The notes under the pieces are model-generated. The model was given only the letters and a program-made list of their open reading frames with translations, was not told where the DNA came from and searched no databases. Below are positions 1-5,899 of a DNA stretch of 10,133 bases, piece after piece; the stretch's first letter is position 1; each line of letters begins with the position of its first letter. Source of the DNA: Methanofollis sp. GTDB lineage: Archaea; Halobacteriota; Methanomicrobia; Methanomicrobiales; Methanofollaceae. The DNA lies in assembly GCA_028696365.1 (NCBI GenBank), contig JAQVHG010000061.1:1-10133 (forward strand). Direction: 5' to 3'. A program made the translations under genes and the position numbers.

Positions 1-719
1 AGCACCGCCGCCACCCCGCCGGCGATGAACGCCCCCTCAGGGAAGACATAACCAAAGGCACCAGAGGGGACGATCCATGCGAGGGCGCCGGCCGGCGCCG
101 CAAGGAAGACCCGCTCCCCATCTTCGAGATAACTGAGCAGGAGCATCAGCACCCAGACAAAGCACGCAATACAGACCAGTTCGCCGATCTCAAGGAACAT
201 ATCCTGCTGGCCAGGGAAAAAGTAGGGGACCCCGCCAGGGCCACTGACATAGGGGAAGAAGTGGAAGGCATTTTTATCCAGGAGGATCGTCGTGAGGGCG
301 GCGACGAGCACCAGCACCCAGGGCCGCCGCCCTGCTCCGATCCTCGACGCCACCACCGGCCAGGGCACGAGCACGGCCATGGTAAGAATGAGAAACGAAA
401 CCAGGAACGGCATGGAGTGTCGCTCCCACGTCCCCACCAGCGCCGCCACCGCGATGAGGACGAGGACGACCGGCGGGATCGCCGCACGCACCCGGGGCAT
501 CGGGAGACGTTCAAGGAGGAGAAAGATCCCAGCCACCCCTACCCCAAAGACCGCAGCGAAGATGCACATAAGCGTGAGCAGCACCGCGAGCATGAAGAGG
601 GCCGTTATCATCCCGCTCACCGGGTTTGGGTCGTCAGGGAGAATCGCCGCCACCGGGGAGATGCAGAGAAGAACGGAGAGAACGATGAAAGAGAAGAACT
701 TGATCTGCCGCATGTTCAT
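1..719 (-). CDS. Multi-pass membrane protein of unknown function, 3' part beyond the window
   Basis: An open frame starts at ATG 719 and runs without a stop to the left edge, giving 239 codons; the C-terminus is missing. I do not recognise the family. The first 25 residues look like a signal peptide or first anchor: K7 after R4, a hydrophobic core, then a small-residue SPVAA end near residue 25. Further hydrophobic stretches lie near residues 37-69, 81-97, 104-124, 133-147, 180-197 and 204-222, so about six to seven membrane passes are likely. A polar, aromatic and glycine-rich loop (about 148-178) probably faces one side of the membrane. The start is supported by a GAGAGG sequence about 6 bases upstream; a second ATG two codons on (713) is less well spaced. 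The next gene upstream is almost 700 bases away, so it is probably transcribed separately from the radical SAM gene. An integral membrane role is well supported; substrate or partner is unknown. Confidence 0.75.
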   Translation of the reverse strand, partial: MNMRQIKFFSFIVLSVLLCISPVAAILPDDPNPVSGMITALFMLAVLLTLMCIFAAVFGVGVAGIFLLLERLPMPRVRAAIPPVVLVLIAVAALVGTWERHSMPFLVSFLILTMAVLVPWPVVASRIGAGRRPWVLVLVAALTTILLDKNAFHFFPYVSGPGGVPYFFPGQQDMFLEIGELVCIACFVWVLMLLLSYLEDGERVFLAAPAGALAWIVPSGAFGYVFPEGAFIAGGVAAV

Positions 720-993
720 TCTGAACCTCTCTTGCCCTGAGATTCCATCAACGTTCCGAAAGAGCACGATTGGCCCCCGCCCCCTGTCGACGAGAAGGGG
801 ATGCACCTCCCTTGCTCCTTGTCGGGTGAAAAATGGGACATGGACTCTGGAAAAACGCGAGGGGGTGAGTGGAGCGAACTTGAGAAGAGAGGGAATCGAA
901 GATTCCGATGATAGGAAGATCTTCGAGTGGCCAGCCCCCCGCAAGGATCGCCATTCAGAAGAATTCTACAAAACTACAGATCCGGCTCTGCTA

Positions 994-1039
994 TTGTGTG
1001 GGGAAAGACGTGTGTCACCCGTCTCCTCCCCCTTTGGCC
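994..1039 (+). repeat. Intergenic repeat block 1, copy A
   Basis: This 46-base block matches the reverse complement of 9873-9918 at roughly 80 percent by eye, including an identical core AGACGTGTGTC and the ends TTGTGTGGG and TTTGGCC. In both copies the TTGGCC end is followed within a few bases by a hairpin of different sequence: CCGAG/CTCGG here (1044-1058), GGGGG/CCCCC at the other copy. The block lies outside genes in both places. Its function is unknown; it could be part of a non-autonomous mobile element or a structured RNA. Confidence 0.65.
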
Positions 1040-1057
1040 AGGGCCGAGTGCCGCTCG

Positions 1058-1081
1058 GACCCCCTGACCCCCTGACCCCCT
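1058..1081 (+). repeat. Three tandem copies of GACCCCCT
   Basis: The 8-base unit GACCCCCT occurs three times without interruption and without mismatch. It sits between the small hairpin ending at 1058 and the long stem-loop, whose left arm uses the third copy. The similar copy B has no such tandem repeat, so it is probably a local slippage product. Confidence 0.9.
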
Positions 1082-1166
1082 GGACCACGATAGGGCCAGG
1101 AAGGCAGAATAGATGACCATGACGAAGGGGCCTGCTGTCCTCGACCTATCATGTGGCTGGGGGGTC
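1074..1166 (+). repeat. Long imperfect stem-loop repeat, copy A
   Basis: The left arm (1074-1107) and right arm (1132-1166) are imperfect inverted copies around a loop of about 24 bases. Key paired pieces are GACCCCC with GGGGGTC, CCAC with GTGG, GATAGG with CCTATC, AGGA with TCCT and CAG with CTG. The segment 1091-1170 also aligns with 3367-3446 at about three quarters identity by eye. The match includes the loop sequence (GATGACCAT in both) and the CGACCTATC piece of the right arm. Function unknown. Confidence 0.7.
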
Positions 1167-1412
1167 CGGGTGTAGACCGATATGTGACCCACACGACCGG
1201 CGTCCGAGACCATGGACATTCCCTGAATGGGTGCGAAATGAGACGCCCAAAGATCGTGGACATCACTCATCGACGCCAGGACCGAGATGCCCTTCATGTT
1301 GAGGTTTGAATTTGGTAGGATGAGCAGGGACATCTCCTCATCGCTACACTCCCCCTCGTCCTCCCCGCTCACCTGAACCCCTCCCGGCCTGCATAACCAC
1401 CGCCGTCAGAGA

Positions 1413-2870
1413 TCAGGTAAGTGTCGCCTCTCCCTGTTCACCTCCCCCCTCGCTCGCCTTCAGCGCCCGCCACTCCTTCAAGTTACGCACACACCCAGGA
1501 TCCGGCGCGTCGAGATCCCTGAAATATGCCCATGCACGTGCCCGGCACCCCCCACAGACATACCCGTTCTCACACTCTCCACACGACCCGGCAAGATGAC
1601 TCCGGTCACGCAACTTCTTGAACACCTCACTCGAATGCCAGATCTCCGCAAACGGAGTATCCCTGACATTCCCCACCGTGATCGGCAGAAAGACACAGGG
1701 CTGCACCTCCCCCTCAGGCTCGATACTGCAGTACAACCGCCCTGCCCCGCACCCCCCGATAAAGTCGGCAAGCAATTCGGTCCGCCCTTCGACTCCCCTC
1801 CCGCTATAGAAGTGTCCAAGCGGTATCCCCTCATACTCGTCGTCTTCGATGGCAATCGGTGCGATCTGAGGGGCTGTGCTGAGCGCCTCTGGTTCGTCCT
1901 CCCGCTCCTCGTCCTTTGCCAGCAAGAACTGGATCAAGTCCCGCCTCTGCTCAGGGCTGATATCCTGGTCCGCCATCCCCGCCCCCCGGCCGGTAGGGAT
2001 GAAATTAAAGCACATCAACCGCCGCACCCCAAGGTCGGTCGCAAGATCGTAGATCGCCGGGATCTGGTCATAATTCGACCTCGTGACCGTCGTCGCAATA
2101 CAGGTATAGATCCCCTCGTCGACACAGTTCTTGATACCCTCCACCGCCGAATCAAACACGCCTGGTATACCCCGCATCGCGTCATGACTCTCTGCATCCT
2201 TCCCGTCGATCGAGATCTCGACATACTCGATCCCGGCCTCATGGATCCTCCTCGCCATCTCCCTGGTGACGAGCGTGCCATTGGTGGCAAGTGCCAGATA
2301 CAATCCCTGACGGTGCGCATACTCGGCCACCTCGAAGAAGTCTTTGCGCATCAGAGGCTCGCCGCCCGAAAACGCCACAATCACCACCCCCGCCTCGACA
2401 AGTTCGTCCATGAGAGCCTTTGCCTCGTCGGTATCGAGTTCGTGGGGGAGGGCCCGTTGGGCATCCTGATAACAATGCGTGCACCGCAGGTTGCAGCGGT
2501 GCGTGCAGTCCCAGACTACGAGAAACGGGGCGTTGACGACCTGGGGCATCGTAATACCGTAGTGTGCGATACCCTCCAGGACATTTTTCAGCCCCCGTTG
2601 AAACACCGGTTCAGAGAGACCAGCGTGCATATCCTCTTCGTCTATGCCGAAGAGGACGCCGCTCCGCTGCAGCATATATGCCATGGTCCGACCGGCAATA
2701 TTGCATTTCCAGCAATATTTCTCAGTCGGGTCGAGATAGTAATTGAGGGCATTGGTCAACCGGTCCCCACACCCGTCCTCCCTGGCCATGAACCTGAGGA
2801 CCGCGAGTGCCAGGGGATTTCCAAGCCAGCGCCTCACCGCCGGGAATGTATAGAGTTTATCAGTGCTCAT
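1413..2870 (-). CDS. Radical SAM/SPASM domain protein with an N-terminal extension
   Basis: A 485-residue protein with the canonical cluster motif CNLRCTHC (Cys126, 130, 133) that binds the SAM-cleaving [4Fe-4S] cluster, followed by the SAM-contacting GGEP motif at 169-172. The C-terminal third is SPASM-like: Cys374, 381, 392, then a 430/433/439/442 cluster and Cys460, enough to hold one or two extra Fe-S clusters. Known SPASM proteins modify peptides (PqqE, AlbA types) or act on tetrapyrroles (AhbC/AhbD of archaeal heme synthesis); I cannot assign a substrate. The first 110 residues precede the radical SAM core and carry a CWKC pair (Cys53, 56), unusual for the family. I chose ATG 2870 because a TATA-like box at 2927-2935 would place the transcript start near 2905, downstream of the longer start at 2921; ATG 2879 is also possible. 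No start has a clear Shine-Dalgarno sequence. It stands alone, with long gaps on both sides. Confidence 0.85.
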   Translation of the reverse strand: MSTDKLYTFPAVRRWLGNPLALAVLRFMAREDGCGDRLTNALNYYLDPTEKYCWKCNIAGRTMAYMLQRSGVLFGIDEEDMHAGLSEPVFQRGLKNVLEGIAHYGITMPQVVNAPFLVVWDCTHRCNLRCTHCYQDAQRALPHELDTDEAKALMDELVEAGVVIVAFSGGEPLMRKDFFEVAEYAHRQGLYLALATNGTLVTREMARRIHEAGIEYVEISIDGKDAESHDAMRGIPGVFDSAVEGIKNCVDEGIYTCIATTVTRSNYDQIPAIYDLATDLGVRRLMCFNFIPTGRGAGMADQDISPEQRRDLIQFLLAKDEEREDEPEALSTAPQIAPIAIEDDEYEGIPLGHFYSGRGVEGRTELLADFIGGCGAGRLYCSIEPEGEVQPCVFLPITVGNVRDTPFAEIWHSSEVFKKLRDRSHLAGSCGECENGYVCGGCRARAWAYFRDLDAPDPGCVRNLKEWRALKASEGGGEQGEATLT

Positions 2871-2926
2871 AAAGAGCATATACAGAACTATATTCCCATA
2901 GATGTATCTGCCATAAAACATAATCT

Positions 2927-2935
2927 AATATATAT
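2927..2935 (-). promoter_or_regulatory. TATA-like promoter element for the radical SAM gene
   Basis: On the minus strand this reads ATATATATT, in an otherwise GC-rich neighbourhood. Archaeal transcription usually starts about 25 bases after the TATA centre, here near 2905. That leaves a leader of roughly 35 bases before ATG 2870. The placement is inference. Confidence 0.5.
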
Positions 2936-2989
2936 CCTCATCTGGTTCCCTGTAGGAAGTACGAAAATAATGAGCCGTCAACTATGTGA

Positions 2990-3024
2990 CTGCTCCCCCT
3001 TTAGAGCAGGACACCACAGGGGGA
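2990..3024. repeat. Two mutually exclusive inverted repeats
   Basis: CTGCTC (2990-2995) pairs with GAGCAG (3004-3009). TCCCCCT (2994-3000) can instead pair with AGGGGGA (3018-3024). The two stems share bases 2994-2995, and the second stem would disrupt the first. A role is unknown. Confidence 0.55.
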
Positions 3025-3060
3025 ACACCACTCACCTGCCGCCCCCACCTATTTCTCTGT

Positions 3061-3098
3061 CCGGGGGGGTTCGATCCGGCGGGTGGTAAGCCCCCCGG
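3061..3098. repeat. GC-rich inverted repeat, 8-bp arms
   Basis: CCGGGGGG (3061-3068) is an exact inverted copy of CCCCCCGG (3091-3098) across 22 bases. The interior contains GGTTCGATCC, which looks like a tRNA T-loop, but no tRNA fold can be built around it. No gene end is close enough for an obvious terminator role. Confidence 0.6.
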
Positions 3099-3366
3099 CG
3101 CGGTGATCTCACCTATCATCCATCGCTACCTTCTGCGAGAGTAAAGGCGGAGAGTTTTGAGATGAACCCCTATAGGAGAACTCAGCATGAGGCAAGATCA
3201 CACCTCAAGCATACTGGATGAATATTTCTCGCGGTATTGGAGACCTCACTTAATCGCCACCTCCCGGTGCAAAATGATACCCCTGATCATCACGCCTTCC
3301 TCACCACATATCCCCAGGGGTTTCAAACCCTTTCTCACTCGTTTCCCCCAAACCCAGGGAGAAGAG

Positions 3367-3446
3367 TAGGGGCGGGAAGGTAGAATCGATGACCATAAAG
3401 AGAGCGATACCGTCCACGACCTATCGTGTGGCGGGGGGAGTTCGGG
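3367..3446 (+). repeat. Long imperfect stem-loop repeat, copy B
   Basis: Aligned with 1091-1170 at roughly 75 percent by eye; shared pieces are GAAGG-AGAAT, GATGACCAT, CGACCTATC and GTGGC-GGGGG. The inner stem survives with different bases: TAGG...GGA.GGTA (3367-3382) faces TACC.TCC....CCTA (3409-3424), where copy A has AGGA..CAG facing CTG...TCCT. The outer arm is weaker than in copy A. Bases 3541-3560 may be a further piece of the element, as they resemble the reverse complement of the 903-930 region, but that match is short. Confidence 0.65.
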
Positions 3447-3466
3447 AGGCGGCCAAGACCCCAGAC

Positions 3467-3490
3467 AGAGAGAGAGAGAGAGAGAGAGAG
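3467..3490 (+). repeat. (AG)12 dinucleotide repeat
   Basis: Twelve perfect AG units lie 20 bases after stem-loop copy B. A shorter GA run (10041-10049) lies in the other repeat-bearing intergenic region. Such long dinucleotide tracts are uncommon in archaeal genomes and are prone to length change. Confidence 0.95.
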
Positions 3491-3798
3491 CAAGAGGGAT
3501 TCTACAGAGTCAGATTTTCTTGACCTCACTATCGTCGCATCTCGAAGATCAAAGATCATCGCACGCTCCTTTCGGTCGCACCCTCTCCGATCTTCCGTGG
3601 ATAAAGCCAGTGGCTTTTGAAGACCCTCAGTAAGAGATGCTAGAAGGCAAGAGAGTCACACCCACCCCTAGAATAGACAAAGAATTCTCGCACGAAATGG
3701 AGTGGGGTGAGGCGGACGTCACCATGAATACACCTCACGGTCGTGCATAATTGCACACAATCACGGCACCGACCTCACGCCGGACCGGCGAACCCGGA

Positions 3799-3814
3799 CA
3801 GAAAAGAAAAAAAT
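3799..3814 (-). terminator. T-rich terminator after rpl12
   Basis: Directly after the rpl12 TAA the minus strand reads ATTTTTTTCTTTTCTGT. Archaeal RNA polymerase terminates at such oligo-T runs without needing a hairpin. No gene follows for over 900 bases in this direction, so it fits as the end of the ribosomal protein operon. An inverted repeat CGCCGG-A-CCGGCG lies just beyond it at 3778-3790. Confidence 0.75.
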
Positions 3815-4132
3815 TTAGCCGAAGAGGGCACCGAGCCCAGCCATGCCAGACTCTTCTTCCTCTTCCTTCTTCTCTTCCTCAGCCTCTTCCTCAGCAGCCG
3901 GAGCAGCTTCGGCAGGTGCGGCGGCAGCGGCGGCCGGCGCGGCAGCGACCGGAGCGACCGCAGCCTTGGAGATAGCCTCCTCAATGTCCACACCGTCGAG
4001 TGCGGCCACCAGGGCCTTCACACGGGCGTCGTCAGCGTCGATACCAGCAGCGGAGAGAACAGCCTTGACGTTCTCCTCGTTGATGTCCTTGCCTGCGTTG
4101 TGCAGGAGCAGTGCAGCGTAGATGTACTCCAT
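3815..4132 (-). CDS. rpl12: 50S ribosomal protein L12 (archaeal P1/P2 type)
   Basis: A 105-residue stalk protein; several L12 dimers bind the C-terminal helices of L10 and recruit translation GTPases to the ribosome. The N-terminal dimerisation and L10-binding domain is residues 1-57, starting MEYIYAALLLHNAGK. An alanine/proline hinge follows (about 58-80), then an acidic lysine-containing segment, and the protein ends in the conserved SGMAGLGALFG motif (95-105). This is the archaeal/eukaryotic design, unrelated to bacterial L7/L12. ATG 4132 is chosen because GGTGA ends 5 bases upstream and the family begins there; an in-frame GTG three codons earlier lies within that ribosome binding site. 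The last 25 residues equal those of the upstream rpl10 product. The gap to rpl10 is 45 bases and includes a weak TACAA/TTGTA inverted repeat. It is the last gene of its operon. Confidence 0.97.
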   Translation of the reverse strand: MEYIYAALLLHNAGKDINEENVKAVLSAAGIDADDARVKALVAALDGVDIEEAISKAAVAPVAAAPAAAAAAPAEAAPAAEEEAEEEKKEEEEESGMAGLGALFG

Positions 4133-4177
4133 GATTCTCACCTATCTCGATTTACAAACTTGAAATTGTATTCATGT

Positions 4178-5200
4178 TCACCCGAAGAGGGCACCAAGAC
4201 CGGCCATCCCGGACTCTTCCTCTTCTTCCTTCTTCTCTTCCTCAGCCTCTTCCTCAGCGGGGGCCTCCTCAGCAGCCGGCTCTGCAGCTGCAGGTGCGGC
4301 GGATGCCGCCGCAACGGCCTGAGTGATCGACTCGTCGAGCTCAAACCCGCCTTCCGAAGCCTTCATGGCGATAGCCAGCATCTCACGGTATGCCCGGCCG
4401 ACGATGAGGTCCGCGACATCCTTCTCGTAGATACACGCCTCGACCGCCAGGTTCCTGGCATCCTGAGCCGCCTTACCGACGATGGTCTCAGCCGTAAGCG
4501 GTGTCAGGATCGCAGCGTTCACCGAGAGGTTGAATGCCTGCTGGGCCGCCAGCGTCACCTTGTTGAGGTACGCCGACTCATCGATCGCCAGACTCTCAGG
4601 TGCAAAGATCGTCCCGTCCTGGAACGCCGCCTGCAAGATCAGGCCCACTTCCATCGGCTTGATCTCAAGCTTCGCCAGCACGCCTGCCATCTTTGCGTCG
4701 ATGACCTCGCCCTTCTTGACGACCGTCTTGGTCTCCCTGATCTTGACCTTGCCGGCCTCGATCATCGCCGGGACCCCAGCCTGCTGGAGTTCCCCGACAA
4801 TCGGCCCAGGCTTAAAACTCGTGGGCCCCTTCGGGACGACAATATCCTCAGGTGCGACCTCGCCAGGCTTTGCGGCCATCTTTGTCTTCGTCAGCTCCAG
4901 GTGTTTGTAGAGCTTGAAGGGGTTCTCCTTTGAGAAGATGAGCGCACTCTGCCCTGAGATGTGCTCCCCCATCTCGACAACGTCACCGCCGATCTCATCC
5001 AGCGCAAGCCGGGTGAGAGTCTTCCTGGCCATCTTGACCTCAGCGACCTCACGGAGGTTCTGCCTGATGTCCTGGAGCTGGGTTGCCGGAATCCCGTGCA
5101 TATTGACCAGCCCGACCACCGGGTAGTCCGCGAACCGCTGCTTGATCCCATCGACCTGCTCGCGCTTCCATGCGGGCAGATGGTGCGTGTGAAGACTCAT
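4178..5200 (-). CDS. rpl10: 50S ribosomal protein L10 (P0 homologue)
   Basis: A 340-residue protein that anchors the stalk to 23S rRNA and carries the L12 dimers. The rRNA-binding domain is in the first 110 residues, with GIPATQLQDIRQNLR (36-50) and MARKTLTRLAL (57-67). The archaeal/eukaryotic insertion domain follows (about 111-183, with KGPTSFKPGP at 124-133). Next come the helical L12-binding spine (about 210-290), an Ala/Pro/Glu hinge (293-315) and the acidic tail ending SGMAGLGALFG. Length and layout match archaeal P0 and not the shorter bacterial L10. The ATG lies one base after the rpl1 stop. A strong archaeal ribosome binding site, GAGGGTGATCT, spans the end of rpl1 and ends a few bases before the start, so translation of the two is probably coupled. 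Confidence 0.97.
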   Translation of the reverse strand: MSLHTHHLPAWKREQVDGIKQRFADYPVVGLVNMHGIPATQLQDIRQNLREVAEVKMARKTLTRLALDEIGGDVVEMGEHISGQSALIFSKENPFKLYKHLELTKTKMAAKPGEVAPEDIVVPKGPTSFKPGPIVGELQQAGVPAMIEAGKVKIRETKTVVKKGEVIDAKMAGVLAKLEIKPMEVGLILQAAFQDGTIFAPESLAIDESAYLNKVTLAAQQAFNLSVNAAILTPLTAETIVGKAAQDARNLAVEACIYEKDVADLIVGRAYREMLAIAMKASEGGFELDESITQAVAAASAAPAAAEPAAEEAPAEEEAEEEKKEEEEESGMAGLGALFG

Positions 5201-5201
5201 C

Positions 5202-5846
5202 TCAGATCACCCTCACTGCCGGGCCCATCGTCGTCTTGACATAGACCGAGCGGATGTTATGCAGCCCCTGCTCGAGATCAGATTCGACCTTCTTGAGCAC
5301 CAGATCGATGTTGTCTGCGATCTCCTCAGGGGACTGCTGCGTGCTGCCCACCGGAGCGTGGAAGACCTTCTTGTCCTTCGACCTTACCCGCACCGAGACT
5401 CTGAGCCGCTCGATGATCGGGCGGACATCTGTCCCGGTCGGGATCGGCATCGGCATCTTCCCACGCGGACCGAGCCTTGGACCCAGCCAACGACCGACCT
5501 GGCCCATCACGCTCGTCTCTGCAAGGAAGAACCGATACTCGTTTGCGACCTTCCGCGCCTCACGGGGTTCACCGCCGAGCCGCTCGATCTCTTCAGGACT
5601 GATGATCATATCGACGCCGGCCTCTTTGGCCTGGGTCGTGATCTCGCCCTTTCCGAGGACTGCAACCTTATTCGGGGCGCCCAGACCGTTCGGGAGAGCA
5701 ATAGTCTCGTCGATACGGTTTTTGGGCTGCGACATGTCGATATTCCTAAGATTAATAGTAATATCGACGCTTTCCTGAAACTTCCGCTCAGGTGCAGTCT
5801 CCAGAGCCGTTTTCACGGCTTCCAATATCTGTTGTTTCTCAACCAT
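5202..5846 (-). CDS. rpl1: 50S ribosomal protein L1
   Basis: A 214-residue protein that binds the mobile L1 stalk of 23S rRNA, where deacylated tRNA leaves the E site; length is normal for archaeal L1. Domain I is formed from both ends of the chain. The family signature LGPRLGPRGKMP is at 121-132, and the conserved THMG-like C-terminal strand appears as TTMGPAVRV (205-213). The start ATG 5846 has GGAGGT five bases upstream. In Methanococcus vannielii L1 represses its own operon by binding the L1 mRNA. Here the best candidate site overlaps this ribosome binding site (5852-5889). A second hairpin lies inside the gene at 5805-5820: AGCCGT, GAAA tetraloop, ACGGCT, starting 26 bases after the A of the start codon. 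Confidence 0.97.
   Translation of the reverse strand: MVEKQQILEAVKTALETAPERKFQESVDITINLRNIDMSQPKNRIDETIALPNGLGAPNKVAVLGKGEITTQAKEAGVDMIISPEEIERLGGEPREARKVANEYRFFLAETSVMGQVGRWLGPRLGPRGKMPMPIPTGTDVRPIIERLRVSVRVRSKDKKVFHAPVGSTQQSPEEIADNIDLVLKKVESDLEQGLHNIRSVYVKTTMGPAVRVI
5805..5820 (-). promoter_or_regulatory. Tetraloop hairpin within the rpl1 5' coding region
   Basis: In the mRNA, AGCCGU-GAAA-ACGGCU forms a perfect six-bp stem capped by a GNRA tetraloop over codons 9-14 of rpl1. Flanking CAG and CUG could extend it across an eight-base loop on one side. The known L1 operator of M. vannielii also lies about 30 bases inside its L1 gene, so this is a second candidate. It could equally be chance in coding sequence. 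Confidence 0.35.
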
Positions 5847-5851
5847 TGAGG

Positions 5852-5889
5852 ACCTCCATAGTTTGCGACCTTGTTCGATCTCCTATGGA
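5852..5889 (-). promoter_or_regulatory. Candidate L1 translational operator over the rpl1 ribosome binding site
   Basis: In the rpl11-rpl1 gap the mRNA can form a seven-bp stem UCCAUAG/CUAUGGA (from 5889-5883 and 5861-5855). An asymmetric internal loop follows, GA on the 5' side and GCAAA on the 3' side, then a second stem GAUC/GGUC with loop GAACAA. From memory, L1-binding sites in 23S rRNA and in the M. vannielii mRNA have the same plan: two stems joined by an asymmetric loop, short GA opposite a longer G...AAA strand. The rpl1 GGAGGT (5852-5857) has three bases inside the stem, so L1 bound here would hide it. Confidence 0.55.
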
Positions 5890-5899
5890 TGAATACCGA

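Larger units (their letters stand above)
720..1412. other. Gene-poor intergenic region with repeat-family copy A
   Basis: About 690 bases lie between the membrane protein start and the radical SAM stop. I find no convincing gene: short minus-strand frames exist (748-954, 974-1372), but they have no family resemblance and the second runs through repeats. The stretch holds a perfect 10-base palindrome GAAGATCTTC (915-924), a small inverted repeat GAATC-GAA-GATTC just before it, repeat block 1 (994-1039), a five-bp hairpin (1044-1058), an 8-bp tandem repeat (1058-1081) and a long stem-loop repeat (1074-1166). From 1170 to 1412 I see no structure worth naming. Confidence 0.6.
2940..3800. other. 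Gene-poor intergenic region with inverted repeats and repeat-family copy B
   Basis: About 860 bases separate the radical SAM promoter from the rpl12 terminator, and I find no gene I can support. A 60-codon plus-strand frame at 3187-3369 has a GGAG 8 bases ahead of its ATG but no recognisable protein character. The stretch holds competing hairpins (2990-3024), an 8-bp GC stem (3061-3098), adjoining inverted repeats CCCC-A-GGGG and GGGTTT-C-AAACCC (3312-3330), stem-loop copy B (3367-3446), an (AG)12 tract (3467-3490), GTGCA-TAAT-TGCAC (3743-3756) and CGCCGG-A-CCGGCG (3778-3790). The region may hide a non-coding RNA, but nothing identifies one. Confidence 0.55.

Noticed and set aside
748..954. 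Minus-strand frame of 68 codons
   Set aside because: No ribosome binding site, no recognisable features, and bounded by repeat-like sequence.
1058..1081. CRISPR-like short repeat
   Set aside because: The 8-base units are directly adjacent with no spacers, and no cas genes are present.
974..1372. Minus-strand frame of 132 codons
   Set aside because: It runs through the tandem repeat and stem-loop, and it shows no family features.
1596..3089. 497-codon plus-strand open frame opposite the radical SAM gene
   Set aside because: It is antisense to a gene with intact catalytic motifs and has no recognisable domains; long antisense frames are common in GC-rich coding DNA.
3061..3098. tRNA suggested by GGTTCGATCC
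   Set aside because: The bases around it cannot form a five-bp T stem, acceptor or anticodon arm; it is the interior of an inverted repeat.
3187..3369. Plus-strand frame of 60 codons with GGAG ahead of ATG
   Set aside because: Amino acid make-up is not gene-like and it contains perfect inverted repeats; too weak to annotate.
3743..4933. 396-codon plus-strand open frame opposite rpl12 and rpl10
   Set aside because: Its Ser/Leu/Phe-rich runs are the mirror of the acidic tails of L12 and L10; it is a shadow.
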